DNA of 64,000 bases. Source: Bemisia tabaci. Its lineage: Eukaryota > Arthropoda > Insecta > Hemiptera > Aleyrodidae. The stretch covers positions 4,474,366 through 4,538,365 of the forward strand of contig NC_092793.1 of the NCBI RefSeq assembly GCF_918797505.1. The letters are read 5' to 3'. How positions within the stretch are numbered: position 1 is the stretch's first letter; each line of letters opens with the position of its first letter. Below, piece by piece: positions 10,802 through 21,206 of the stretch. The position numbers were made by a program, and so were the translations under genes. The notes under the pieces are model-generated. The model did not search any database. It saw only the letters and a program-made list of their open reading frames with translations, and was not told the origin of the DNA.

Positions 10802-11130
10802 GGGGTGATCCTATGAGGAAACTTCAACACAAAAGTTTGGTTAGTGCGAAAAGTAACATACGAAACAACGCTAGAAAATGTCAGGAAGTTTTCTTGGAGA
10901 AATTAAATGAAAAACCATTGAAAGGAGTCACACTCTAAATTTTTCCAAATCTGCTAATTTCGATTTATTTATTTTCAGGAGTGATCCGAATAGGAAAGGA
11001 CACAGTGAAATTTCATCACAAAAGTTCGGTTAATACGGGAAAAGAAACACAAAACAACCCTAGCCTTCGGTTGACAATTTAAAAAAAAAAATGTGTGCTA
11101 GTTTTCTTGAAGAAATTAAGTGAAAAGCAA
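10802..11130 (+). repeat. About 175-bp tandem duplication
   Basis: GGGTGATCCTATGAGGAAAC and GGAGTGATCCGAATAGGAAA start two copies. Both contain CACAAAAGTT(T/C)GGTTA, AACAAC(G/C)CTAG and TTTTCTTG(G/A)AGAAATTAA. Short reading frames in the copies do not stay in frame with each other, arguing against coding. Confidence 0.78.
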
Positions 11131-11423
11131 AAGGTGAATACGAATGTCATAATCGGAGGAATGCATTTTCCCAGTCCCTTCATCGTTTTCGGCGCAAAAT
11201 TCACCGCAAACTGTACCAAAATCAACACAAAATTTGTGTTGGTTTGTCCTACATTAATCAACACACAAATACACAAGCACAACATACACAATCCTAACAT
11301 AAGTACACACTCACACATATTTTTATCAGGGGACGGGTATCGATAAGGTCCATTTCTGGAGGCCCACCCCAGCCTAATTTTATCGACTTTGAGATCGTTT
11401 CCTCATTTAGGACCTATGTTTTA

Positions 11424-11636
11424 CAGAATGATCATAATTTGTTCATTGCAGGTCTCTTTCCGAGTGTAATCCTGGCCTAAACATGGGTATGCGCGCCAAT
11501 TTTAGGGGAAAATGCAAGCTTGGAGGGTTTGCAATCAAATGCCGAAAAATCCGCATATTTCGCAAAAAATCGGCCTTTACACCCATGTTTAGATCTATGA
11601 TAGACCCGAAAATGACCAAATCATGATGCAGTCTGT
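11424..11636. mobile_element. Family J element, copy 2
   Basis: CAGAATGATCATAATTTGTT and CTGGCCTAAACATGGGT at the left; ACCCATGTTTAGATCTATG and ATGACCAAATCATGATGCAG at the right, inverted. Without a B insertion the element is 213 bp. Confidence 0.75.
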
Positions 11637-12335
11637 GAAATATAGACCTTATTCGGTGTGCTGAACATGAAGCTGCAGGAATCCAGCTAGGCTGGACCAA
11701 AGAACAGCTTTCTTACGGTGAGCAAAAACGAGTAACGATTATGGTAAATGGTTATGGTTTACGAAGAAACCGATTAAACCACTTTTAAACCTTTACTTTA
11801 TCTATTAAAGAAGATGAGCTCTTGAAGCTTTAAAAGGTGGCTGGCCTCTTCCATTCACTGATTAAGTGGCTACGTCAGTCAATGCATCACGATAAATACC
11901 ATAATCGAAATCCGACTGGCCCATTTGAATTTGGATCACTGTTGCCGCGCTTTGTGAGCGTGGTTTAATGGGTCTCAGTCGATAGTGGTTCGATGTATCG
12001 TTTGGTTCAAAACAATAGAACATAACATCAAACCAAAAATTTTAGGATATTTGTCAGAAAAGCTGATAAGCAGCAAATTTCGTAGCAATTTCACTACTCT
12101 TGGCCAATCAGTACTCATACGAATCAAAAATTCATCACAAAAAACCCGTTCCGTCAGATTACTCAATTGACTTTTGAGGCTATGTTTATGTTTTGAACCA
12201 ATCTACATCGATACAATCTCACCCGTTCGATAAATCGAATACGATCTATTAAAAAAGCCAATCAGAGATTTGCATTTTTCAAGATTGATGTTACGTCTTT
12301 GTTTACGATGGAACCATCGAATACATCGATCGGTA
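11637..12335. other. No gene recognised
   Basis: Holds the repeat at 12148-12249. AAGTGGCTACGTCAGTCAATG at about 11873 is inverted at about 13065 (GACGTAGCCACTAAATGG), possibly an outer arm of the TTAGG foldback. Confidence 0.55.
12148..12249 (+). repeat. Inverted dispersed repeat, left member
   Basis: AGATTACTCAATTGACTTTT, GAGGCTATGTTTATG and ATCGATACAATCTCACC match the reverse complement of 17572-17676. Confidence 0.7.
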
Positions 12336-12352
12336 TCTGTTTATTTAGCCAC

Positions 12353-12389
12353 GTGGCGAACTGCAACAAAAATTGTTGCAAATTGCCAC
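12353..12389. repeat. 37-bp palindrome, unit 1
   Basis: GTGGC, 3-nt spacer, TGCAACAAAAATTGTTGCA core, 3 nt, GCCAC. Outer and inner arms are both self-complementary. Confidence 0.9.
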
Positions 12390-12433
12390 AAACTCTGGGT
12401 GCTGTGTGGCTAAATGAAACAAGAAAAATTAGT

Positions 12434-12470
12434 GTGGCAAAATGCAACAAAAATTGTTGCAGTTAGCCAC
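12434..12470. repeat. 37-bp palindrome, unit 2
   Basis: Identical core to unit 1 with AAA and GTT spacers. Its start is 81 bp from that of unit 1. Confidence 0.9.
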
Positions 12471-12735
12471 AGTGTTTGGAATGGTCCATCAAATTTAGCG
12501 AAAAAAATTGTTATTTATCCTCTCATTTTTATTTTACTGCAGTGTAAGTGATTTTATTAAGAGTCTGGAATAGATTAAAAAGTATAAATAACCAACTTTT
12601 ATTTTAATAATTTTACCATCCTCCACTAGTGACCAATGCAATACTGATTCTACTGTACGCTGAAATACATGTAAAATTTACTAATTGGAAAGTATTCGGA
12701 GGAATTATTGACCACATGCGTGCAGCTCTTCTTCC

Positions 12736-12840
12736 TTAGGTTAGGTTAGGTTAGGTTAGGTTAGGTTAGGTTAGGTTAGGTTAGGTTAGGTTAGGTTAGG
12801 TTAGGTTAGGTTAGGTCATGTTAGGTTAGGTTAGGTTAGG
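12736..12840 (+). repeat. Interstitial (TTAGG)n array
   Basis: Sixteen TTAGG units, one TCATG variant, then four more TTAGG units. TTAGG is the common insect telomere repeat, but the position between two inverted arms shows this is an internal array and not a chromosome end. Confidence 0.97.
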
Positions 12841-12906
12841 TCAAGTTCGTTTCTATTAGGTTCGGTAACGCTGCGATGTAGATACGTGGTTTTGTCCTTT
12901 GGCCAT

Positions 12907-12943
12907 GTGGCTAACTGCAACATAATTTGTTGCACTTTGCCAC
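12907..12943. repeat. 37-bp palindrome, unit 3
   Basis: Core TGCAACATAATTTGTTGCA between GTGGC and GCCAC; lies just inside the right arm. Confidence 0.88.
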
Positions 12944-12996
12944 GTTTGCCACACCAATTTTTCTTGTTTCGTTTAGCCACATAGCACCTAGAATCT

Positions 12997-13033
12997 GTGG
13001 CAAGATGCAACATTTTTTGTTGCATTTAGCCAC
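12997..13033. repeat. 37-bp palindrome, unit 4
   Basis: Core TGCAACATTTTTTGTTGCA between GTGGC and GCCAC; the outermost right unit, 90 bp after unit 3. Confidence 0.88.
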
Positions 13034-13060
13034 GTGGCTAAATGAAACGTAATCCATCGA

Positions 13061-13450
13061 TCTATCGAATGACGTAGCCACTAAATGGATCCACTGTGCG
13101 GCGAGGGTTGCAGGCGGGAGGGGGGGGGGGGGGGGGCTTCAACTGAGGTATTTTGCACTTTACGTCGTTCGCAGAGCCGCTACACTTTGCAAAAGCAACA
13201 TTCCTACGACGGGTTTTCCTTTGCAGATAGGTGGTTGTTGTCGAACACGGTGGAGTGCACGAGAGTGGTGTCTGTGTCGTCGCGTCGACTCATGCGGCTG
13301 AGTCACGCGCTCGCTAGTCGTCGTCCAACGACACGCTCCCCTCGTGAAATCCCAATTTTTTCAATAAAAATCGTTTCGTATTCAGGTGTTATGAGCTCGC
13401 GTTACACACAGAAGAGAGAGAGAAAGAGTATAACCAGAATGGAGAATTCG
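13061..13450. other. GC-richer segment, no gene recognised
   Basis: Includes a 17-base G run (13120-13136) and a GC-richer, CpG-bearing stretch to about 13350. A 127-codon open stretch across it begins with low-complexity Gly codons and has no known domain. It could be an exon or promoter, but nothing supports either. Confidence 0.45.
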
Positions 13451-13775
13451 CAGGTGTCTGAAATTTGATGAATTTCGTGTTCAAGCGGAGACTACTGAGT
13501 GAACGGAACACGAGGATACTCTTGGTTCATAACTTGAACGATTACTGAAGTAGATGCGACGAAATGATCTAATTTGCCAGGGCCATGTGTCTAAATTGAA
13601 AATGCCGCCGGATTACATCAGAAAACTGAACATTTTCTCACTTTTCAATTTATACTATTTATACTTTTATACTATTCCCCAAAGTAGAGCACAATTGTAA
13701 AAAATACTGGGAAATCAGCTTTTTAAGCACTTTCAGGCGAAGGTTCAAAAAAATTGCGTGCAAATTCTCCATTAA
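13451..13775 (+). repeat. Family L dispersed repeat, copy 1
   Basis: From CAGGTGTCTGAAATTTGAT to GCAAATTCTCCATT this matches the reverse complement of 52838-53149. Shared landmarks include the GAGGATACTCTTGGTTCAT and ATGCCGCCGGATTACATC blocks. No function visible. Confidence 0.75.
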
Positions 13776-14417
13776 GCCTTGTCTCCTCGGAGCATATTCG
13801 TGGGGTTTGCTCCCAGGAAAAGTCTCCCTTGCGAAGTTCCTAAATCGAGGAAGGACGCTTATATTTTGCAATTATTCATGACGAAGTTGACTCAAACTAC
13901 ATAGTAGATGCTGGAAAAATTGTGGAAATTTTCGATGGGAGCCCCTCGAACCCCCTTTACCCCCCCCCCCCCAATTCGAAGTGTCTGGATCCGCCTGAGC
14001 GTGAAATTTAGATAAGGTGACATACGTGTGTATCATTCGTACAGATCTTGTCTATTGGTCCATTACACACTTAATTAAACAAAAGAAACTTTTGAGTCGA
14101 GTTCCCAAAATTCCAAAATAGCCCCAGATTATTTTTACACGGATGGAGGGCTTTACACCGCAACTTCAAAACTCGCCGTGGCACAAGTTGAATCAATTCA
14201 GTATCTACACCGGGATAATGACCATTAACTGGTAATTGGTTATCATGGTCCGGGCGTTTGCTAGTTGGTGTGCTGGAGGTTTTCACCAAGCTGGTCACTT
14301 TCAAGGACCCAATGATAAACTGATTAGCAAGTTGCTATTTCTCATAGACGAAGTATAACAAGACTCGGGTTTTTTTTAGGGTCGACTTAATTGGGACGCT
14401 GCGGTAGCCGGGTGCGT
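13776..14417. other. No gene recognised
   Basis: C run at 13960-13972; otherwise AT-rich with no repeat seen elsewhere in the window. Confidence 0.55.
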
Positions 14418-14672
14418 TCGTCGCATTACGGAAGAACGCAGTAAGAGCCTTCAGACGTTGCCAAATTTCCCTTGATAAAGTAATTTTCGGGAAAATTATT
14501 AAATTGTTTTCCTCCGATTTTTCAGGGCATTTCCTTCGTAATTTATTTTGGTCGTTCGTGTCCGATTTTTTCATCGAAAAATACTCATAACTTTCTTAGA
14601 AAATGAACCTTTTCGGAGAGGGAATTTGGCAACATTGGAATGCTCATACGGCGTTTTTCCTTAGGACGGGAG
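14418..14672. mobile_element. Family A foldback MITE, copy 5 (decayed ends)
   Basis: Internal blocks (GAGCCTTCAGACGTTGCC, GGAATTTGGCAACATTGG, CATACGGCGTTTTTCC) identify the family. The terminal bases are altered (TCGTCGCATTACGG, TTAGGACGGGAG). GCGT occurs next to both ends if the last base is excluded. Confidence 0.75.
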
Positions 14673-14966
14673 CGTTAGACTGGCGACCGCGGCGAGCGGC
14701 ACCGTTGCTGGAGATGCGGTGGACTTGGACCCCTTGCTGGGACAAAATAGACGTCCTCAAAACCACCGAGCTGAGGCGAACCTCGAGGCCCCGTAAAAAT
14801 ATCTCAAATTAATTCCCACTACTCTGTACCACTGGCCTCGTTACACGCTAATCACACTCAAAAATAGACTCCCCTTCCCCGCCTCATCGGTTGCCAAATT
14901 TAGGAAAATGTTAAACCACGCTAAATAATTAAACAAACTGATTGCGGTGGACGCCCGGGTCGCAAG

Positions 14967-15318
14967 ACAGTATGTTGGAGTTCTTTAAGCCATCGTGCGT
15001 TAAAAATTCAACATAAAGCTGAAAAATCTCAATACAGAGGGGAAAAGCTCATATGAGCACAATTTTCCCTCAAAGAGATACGCTGTTTGGTGCAACAATA
15101 GTAACTACCATTCTGCACTGCACTGAGGATTGGCCCAACAAGGCCTAAACGCATCTGCAGTTGCCTTCCTGAATGGTTGTAGCTAGTAATGCACCAAACA
15201 ACATATCTGTTTGAGGGAAAATTGTGCTCATATGAGCTTTCTCCCTCTGTATTGAGATTTTTCGGTATTATGCTGATTTTTAACGCAGGTTGGCTGAAAA
15301 ACTCGAAAACATACTGTT
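14967..15318. mobile_element. 352-bp foldback MITE with long arms
   Basis: From ACAGTATGTT and TGCGTTAAAAATTC inwards, the left arm is mirrored on the right for about 150 bp, including the identical block AGCTCATATGAGCACAATTT. AGCTCATATGAGC is itself a palindrome. Confidence 0.82.
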
Positions 15319-15339
15319 AAATAAGTACCTAAAAAGGCA

Positions 15340-15811
15340 ATTTCCGCAAGCTTAAAAACCAGAGGCGCAAAATGATAGGCGATAGGCGCAAGAATGTAAA
15401 AACCAAAAGCGCAAATGAACAAGAATAGTCGTCCAAAAGCGCAAATAAACAAGAGTAGTCGTCCAAAAGCGCAAACGTGAAAAGTAAACTAACCTTAAGC
15501 AGGGTCATCGTAAGTTGAGACAAATGTCAATCTCTCAGTACATCTGAATCAACACCACTCAACAGGTTAATACATACAGTCAGATGGCACCATACCACCG
15601 ATGAATGGTGACTTAAACAATATTTGACTTTTGTCACAACGTACGATGACTTCGCTCTGTAACCAACCTTGCATTTAGGTTAGGTGCAATCAGATATTGA
15701 CAGTTTGACTCCTTTTCTTTCTCTGTACTTCTTGGTCGTCCCAAAACCATAGTACCATTTGCGTGAACAAGCCATCATCCAACAGCGCAAATTGGCGATT
15801 TGCGCTTTTGG
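15340..15811 (+). repeat. GCGCAAA-rich repeat with 30-bp tandem units
   Basis: CCAAAAGCGCAAA recurs at 15403, 15433 and 15463 (30-bp spacing), with looser relatives upstream. The inverse TTTGCGCTTTTGG stands at 15799-15811, so the region may be a small foldback. No target duplication seen. Confidence 0.65.
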
Positions 15812-17571
15812 ATTTATTTTTTCATTTTTTTTTTTTTTTTGGAGGGGGGGGGGGGTAACATCTAGGCCCTAGGGGCACCTAATCGAGGAGTGTCAGTGAA
15901 AATTGGAGTTGAGGGGAGAGGACTCCTCGAGATTCATCTCAGTATATTCAGTCGTCTCGGGAGCAATTTTAAGCTGTTTTTAGCGAAAAATGTACTATTA
16001 TTAAAAATTAAAATTATTACAATAAGGGCTCCGTTGATGGATATCTCCTCAAATTTTTTTTTTGTAGGAAATGGGCACTTCACTCTGCAGGAATTTTGGA
16101 AATCAATTCTTGAAATAGGTATAAGAAGGTATTTAAAATTGACATTTGAATGATTGTATACTGAGCTAAAACCGTAGTAGATTGCACGAGAACCAATAAA
16201 TCTAAAACAAGTTACTAGGATCTAATAGATACAATTTGTTTTCAAGGTAACAGCGAAGACCTGAAGTTAAACGATTCGATTTAATGACGAGGTCGAGTTA
16301 AGTCCTATACCTTCTTAGTTAATAACATTCACAAGATTAGAAAGTAGGAAAAAATTTCGAAAATTTCAACGAAGTATAAAATTCTGAGAAGAGAAGAGTC
16401 TTGTCAAGATACACCAGCGGTCGACGCCTCGGCCATCGAACGGAAATATTATGACATTTATTAGATTTGCATTATTCAGTGTATTTATGGTTTGAAAGAT
16501 GAGGATAACTTTCTACATCCTAATACACTTGCACAATACGAATCATGATATACTTAACACTTCTACGAAACATAAATTTTCCTTAACCGGTTGCAATTCG
16601 GTTTCAGAAGTTAATCACTTGCGTATATTTTGCATGAAAACTTGTTGACTTGAACGAAGCATAGGAATAGATTATTACCGGAGAGAACGGGGCTCGGAAT
16701 GAGCCGTCTGTCCGTTCTGCGAGACGGGATTTCAAAGGCCCACTCCTGATGTACACTTCAATAAGGCGAAATTGACGGTTTTATACCGTCATGTAAATAC
16801 GCCTGCGCAAAATTGCATCCTACTGAAAGGCATAGTTGCCAGTTATGGCTCGGCTGAGAAGACCGAAGTTGCTGATTTACCGGCTTATCACAGCCGTTCG
16901 AGCTACCCAGAATGCGAGGAAGAAATGGGTCTATTTACACCGAGAAAAAAAGCGTCGGTTATACCAACAAAATAGTTCCGGAGAAGCACGCTGGTCCCGA
17001 AGACTGAACCTTCAGGCAAAAGAATCGACTGTTTCAGTCGAAAGAACTTAGCTCCAGTTCAACGAATCAACATCTCAATTCATCGAACCATAGTACTTCG
17101 GTCGACATGGAACGGAACATGTTCCATATAAACCATGTTCCATGAATCGGAAGTTTTTGGTTTACAGAGCTGAATTCGATTCACTAAACGACAGTTTAGT
17201 TCTGTCAACTAGGAGGGTTCGATTGATTTGCTTGTCAGAGGGATCAGGTCCATATTCTGTAAAAATTTCTGATTATAAAAGTGACATTTTTCTCTTCGAA
17301 AAAACTCAAATTTGGATCGGAAATTTTGAAACATCGAAATGGAGACGCATGGTTTCGCACTTTAGCCATAGATATGAGGCTCCTTTGGGAAAGAAGCTGC
17401 TTAAGAATTGCTTCTGAATACGACTCTCAGTGTCCTTTGAACCAAGAGGCGCCAAATGAACGATTTTTTAAACCCAACAATTTTCGAACCTGCGTATATT
17501 TTTCACAAGTTGAAGTTACACTAACTCAGCAACACCAGACATTCCTATGACTGTTTATCATATTACATATT
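15812..17571. other. Longest stretch without a named repeat in the left half
   Basis: It begins with T and G runs (to 15855). A palindrome GGAACATGTTCC lies at 17114-17125 with a partial second copy (CCATGTTCC) 20 bp on. Open stretches are at most about 91 codons, without recognised domains. Confidence 0.55.
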
Positions 17572-17676
17572 ATGGATATGGATCGTATTCGATACATCAA
17601 ATAGGTGAGATGGTATCGATATAGATGGGCTCAACATGTAAAAAACACAGCCTCAGAAGCCAATCGAGTAATCTGT
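17572..17676 (-). repeat. Inverted dispersed repeat, right member
   Basis: GGATCGTATTCGATACATCA, GGTGAGATGGTATCGAT and AAGCCAATCGAGTAATCTG mirror 12148-12249. The 5.3 kb between them shows no shared gene, so this may be two independent copies. Confidence 0.7.
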
Positions 17677-17802
17677 GTTAACTGGTTACTGTGATTGATT
17701 TTTGATTCTTAATGGCTACTTCATGGCAATGAAAAGTGAAATTGTAAGGAATTTCCTCTTTTTCAGCCTTTCTAACTTCAGTATTATACCACAGAATTTA
17801 GA

Positions 17803-18030
17803 AAATTACATTCCCTGAAATTTTCCTGATTTCTCTGCGACAACCGCTCTGTCGATAAAATTCCCTGATAATTGAGGATATGCCTGATACTTGAAAAGAC
17901 ATGATTTGAAGAAGTTTCCCGGCAAAATTTATTTTTCGAAACGGCAAACCCATCCTAGACGGGAAATATGGGTAACTTGACAATTTTTCCGACATTTTCC
18001 GGTTTGCCTTGACTATGGCAACTCTATGAC
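17803..18030. mobile_element. Family F-like remnant
   Basis: CATTCCCTGAAATTTTCCTG at the left and TTGCCTTGACTATGGCAACT at the right echo copy 4 (TTTCCCTGACTATGGTAACC). Termini are lost. Confidence 0.5.
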
Positions 18031-18615
18031 TTAAATATATACACATAGTCGCTCCCACAATGCATTCTGACGTTCTGCGACACCCAAACGCCATATCTCT
18101 CTCTAACTAAATAAACTCTCTGACTAAAATTCAAAAATTTTCGTTTGAGGTTATGCTGCATTGCGTTTTGAAGCGGGCGATACGTATATGAAACCACTAT
18201 CGAATACGAATCATTCTACGATGCGGAAAATGCAGAGGACCGAGAGGAGAAGCCGCTCTTTTCGGTGCGACCTGGCAACCACGTCAAGCTGGCGAGGATA
18301 CTTATTGCGAGCTTACGAAGCTTCACTTTGCATAGAGTGCGGCCGAGTGAATAGAGGAGGACCGATCTCGGGTCCCGGGAAGCCTCGGCTAAGACAATGC
18401 AACATAACTGCAACTTGGAAGCTGTTTCCGGTAGCCGCCACCGGTCGGGCCGGGGCCGGGGACGGACAGGCGAGGGTGGCGGGCGGGCGCCGTGCACCGG
18501 TCACAAACACCGTCACTAATCAACAATGCTGCCAACGCTCCCCCTCAAATCAATGTCCTCCTACCAAAACTCCCCGACTCCGAAAGAAATCAACCGAAAA
18601 TGGGCCTGTTGCCAA
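18031..18615. other. GC-richer segment, no gene recognised
   Basis: Open for 166 codons from 18161 on the plus strand, with overlapping frames on the minus strand. The frame runs into family B copy 3, and the composition (CCGGTCGGGCCGGGGCCGG) explains its length. Not called as a gene. Confidence 0.5.
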
Positions 18616-19169
18616 CACTGGAAAAAATAAGTTGCTTGGATCTAGAGTCCCTTTATACTGAGAGTCAAGACAATGCGAATCCATTTCTGATTGGTCAACC
18701 GGATTTTAGGCCTTCACAGTGTCACAAACGGGAATAAAGATGACATTTTCACCAATTGCAAAGATTATAATCTGTAGTGGACCGAGGAATTTCGAGTTCG
18801 ACAAGGAACAAACGGAATGAAAGAAGGAACGGAGAAAGGAATTTAAGAATGAGCCGATCAAAGATTACGAAAAACGTTCAATTTCTGTAATCTTTATTCC
18901 CGTTTGTGACTCCATGAGGGGTGTTGTCTTGACTCTCAGTATAAAGGGACTCTACTTGGATCTTTCTAGAGCCAGACTCTTAAAAACAATGACGAAAGAA
19001 AATACGGTTGATTCAATCGGATGTTTAATGGAATCGAGAGCCAAGCCTTTTCATTTAGGCGGAATCCTTTTTGATTCGAGCGGAAATCCGATTGAATCAA
19101 GAGTATTTTTTCTTGTCAATGTTTTAAAGAGTCTGGACTCTAGATACAACCGACTTTTTTTTTCCAGTG
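18616..19169. mobile_element. Family B foldback, copy 3, split by a TA-flanked element
   Basis: The left 27 bp (CACTGGAAAAAATAAGTTGC) lead to the TA at 18643. The rest resumes at 18955 and ends TTCCAGTG. The 308-bp insertion splits the GATCTAGAGTCC block of the arm. Confidence 0.87.
18645..18952. mobile_element. 308-bp MITE flanked by TA
   Basis: A perfect 29-bp TIR starts GAGTCCCTTTATACTGAGAG. TA stands at 18643-18644 and 18953-18954. A second perfect inverted pair (GTCACAAACGGGAATAAAGA, 18721 and 18910) lies inside. Inserted into family B copy 3. Confidence 0.87.
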
Positions 19170-19191
19170 CACTTTAACTAGAGAGAGAAAA

Positions 19192-19722
19192 AACGAGTTT
19201 TCTTTCGGTAAATGGCTCGAAAATCACGATTATCGCATCGGAAAAGTCTGAAATGCACCCTTCTCTTCACAATCTGCGTAAGAAATTTGTGCTTTTTTCT
19301 TCCTGCTCCAAAAACGATACTACGGCACAGGTAAACATGTCGTAAGAGGAGTCGTTCCATCCAACCCCTGAACAGTGGGATGCTACACAATATTCAACAT
19401 GTCTGACGCTTCCACGCGAAAATCGTGAGGAAATCAGCACAATGATCTTTATCAACACAAGGAAAATGTAAATATAAACACGCCGGTTGATAAAATACCG
19501 TCTCGTCAAGTGTATTTCGACGGGTCGACGTCAGCCATGTTGAATATTGGATAGCCTCTTGGTGCGCAAGGGTTGGACAGGACAACCCTTCTTACGATAT
19601 GTTTACTTGTGTCAAAGTATAATTTTTGAAGCGGGTATCTGAAAAAAGCCCATGATTCAGACTTTTCCGATGCGTTAATCGTGTTTTTTGAGCCATTTCC
19701 AATAAAAAGCAGCTTGTTTTTC
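19192..19722. mobile_element. Long-TIR foldback, about 530 bp
   Basis: About 200 bp at each end is inverted: AAATGGCTCGAAAATCACGA, GCATCGGAAAAGTCTGA, GTAAACATGTCGTAAGA and ACAATATTCAACATG all recur reversed in the right half. Moderate divergence between arms. No coding capacity. Confidence 0.8.
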
Positions 19723-20430
19723 AACTCTGGCTGAAGTTCGTGACCGGCCCATTTACTGTGCTAATACTGTCAAATGTGACGAAATCAACATAAAAAATTT
19801 GCAGTTTCAGTCATGCATTTCATTTTCGACGGTACTCAAAGCCTCGTCCCTCTATGCGCCGCGCGCCGGTCGCTTTAGTCTTGTCACCTTTAATCGAAAA
19901 AATTCGCGCATTGATTCACAAAAATAAAATCCTTTTCCTCGTGCGATCATGCATTATCATCGATTCTTATTGAAGATTGACTTGACGTGAGAAAATCTGG
20001 CAACAAAATCTTGAATATAGGGATGATGGACAGAAAATCCCCGTAACAAGTTCGTAGTCGGAGCCGCGCGCTAAAGTGGTGAACTTTGAACTGGATGCCG
20101 GCCGTAAATTTCGCTTCGCCTGGGCTTGCGTCACCGAGGCTGATGCGCCTGGGTTGTCGCTGGATGGTGAGACGGTGCGGTGAATGGTGACCTCCACCTG
20201 AGCGGTGAGCAACGCTGTTGCCTGACCGAGGGGTTTCCCGAATGAACCTGGGTGAAAGGGGCCAATTTTTTCGGGCGATCTGGTGCCGATGGTGAGTAGA
20301 GGATGAGGAATCCTCGCAATTACGCGCGCGGTCGCGTTTCTCCCGTAAATGACTCCGCCGCCACCGCGGCCGCGCGGCCCGAGCAGCGTTCCTTCTTCGG
20401 GACTCATTGAAAAAAGCCACTGGGACTTCA
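19723..20430. other. GC-richer segment, no gene recognised
   Basis: CpG-rich at 20040-20420, with minus-strand frames of 157 and 195 codons. One of these reads on through family A and B sequence at its start, so it is probably spurious. A host exon or promoter here is possible but unsupported. Confidence 0.45.
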
Positions 20431-20476
20431 CTGATGAGCTAAGGAACAACGCCGTATGCGTATTTAGACGTTGCCA

Positions 20477-20961
20477 CACTGGAAGAAAAAAGCACATTGG
20501 ATCTAGAGTCCAGACACTTAAAAACATCGACAAGAAAAAGTACTCTTGATTCAATCAGAATCTAGCTTAAATGGACGGAGGTAAACAGAGAGGAACCAAA
20601 CCACATCGGGATCGAACCGAGAAAAAGAGGTTTAAAGTTAAGCTCCTGCATAAGACTCAATGTAAAAGATAAACTTCAAGTTCAATTTCTGCAAAATTTG
20701 CTCCAACAAAAACTTTGAATTTTTGGCGATAGATAGTAGAGCAGTGGTCGAGTTCAAAACCACTCATAACTCAATTTTTTCCAAAATGTGGGTTGGTTCC
20801 TTTCTGCTTAACTCAGTCCAAATCAAGAACCAAGCCTCTTAATTTAAGCGGATTTCGTTTTGATTCAAGCAAAAATCCGATTGAATCAAGAGTATTTTTT
20901 CTTGTCGATGTTTTCAAGAGTCTGGACTCTAGATCCAATGTGTTTCTTTTTTTTTCCAGTG
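20477..20961. mobile_element. Family B foldback, copy 4, split by a family C element
   Basis: CACATTGG subtype inside family A copy 6. The left arm stops at AGCTTAAAT, where family C (20573-20819) begins; the right part resumes with AAATCAAGAACC. CA lies immediately outside both ends, where most copies show TA. Confidence 0.88.
20573..20819. mobile_element. Family C MITE, copy 1 (TSD AAAT)
   Basis: The ends GGACGGAGGTAAACAGAGAG and CTTTCTGCTTAACTCAGTCC are inverted, continuing into GGAACCAAACCACATC. AAAT lies on both sides. The centre differs from the other two copies. Confidence 0.85.
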
Positions 20962-21206
20962 CATTTTTCCTTCATTCAAAACCGATTTTACTGGGAAAAT
21001 CCTCAATATTTTTCCTCTGTTTTTTCGGACAGTCGGTCACGAAACCAAGCAATTTCAACCTGGAACTACATTTTTTCAAAGGTAGAGTAAGTACTCTGAA
21101 AATATCAAGGAAAAATAAGCACAACTTTCTTCAAAGATACACAATTTATTCGGGGAAATTTGGCAACGCTCGAGTGTTCATACGGCGTTCTTCCTCAGCA
21201 CAACAG

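Larger units (their letters stand above)
12336..13060. mobile_element. Foldback element carrying a TTAGG array and four 37-bp palindromes
   Basis: The left arm (12336-12474) and the right arm (12900-13060) are inverted over about 140 bp: GTTTATTTAGCCACGTGGC versus GCCACGTGGCTAAATGAAAC, and AATGAAACAAGAAAAATTAG versus CAATTTTTCTTGTTTCGTTT. Between them lie unique AT-rich sequence and the (TTAGG)n array. Outer boundaries are approximate because the flanks are also partly inverted (TCGAATACATCGATCG versus CGATCTATCGAA). No target duplication could be fixed. Confidence 0.75.
20431..21206. mobile_element. Family A MITE, copy 6, split by a family B element
   Basis: The left part (GAGCTAAGGAACAACGCCGT) runs to 20476 and the right part resumes at 20962, ending TCAGCACAACAG. 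A family B element sits between them and itself contains a family C element. This three-deep nest gives the insertion order A, then B, then C. Confidence 0.85.

Noticed and set aside
12736..12840. Chromosome end (true telomere)
   Set aside because: Non-telomeric sequence continues on both sides and the array is short and interrupted.
18161..18661. 166-codon open frame
   Set aside because: It ends inside a family B element, overlaps equally long minus-strand frames, and lies in GC-rich sequence where stops are rare.
19947..20554. Minus-strand frames of 157 and 195 codons
   Set aside because: They overlap each other in different frames in CpG-rich DNA, and the longer one starts in family B sequence; no domain.
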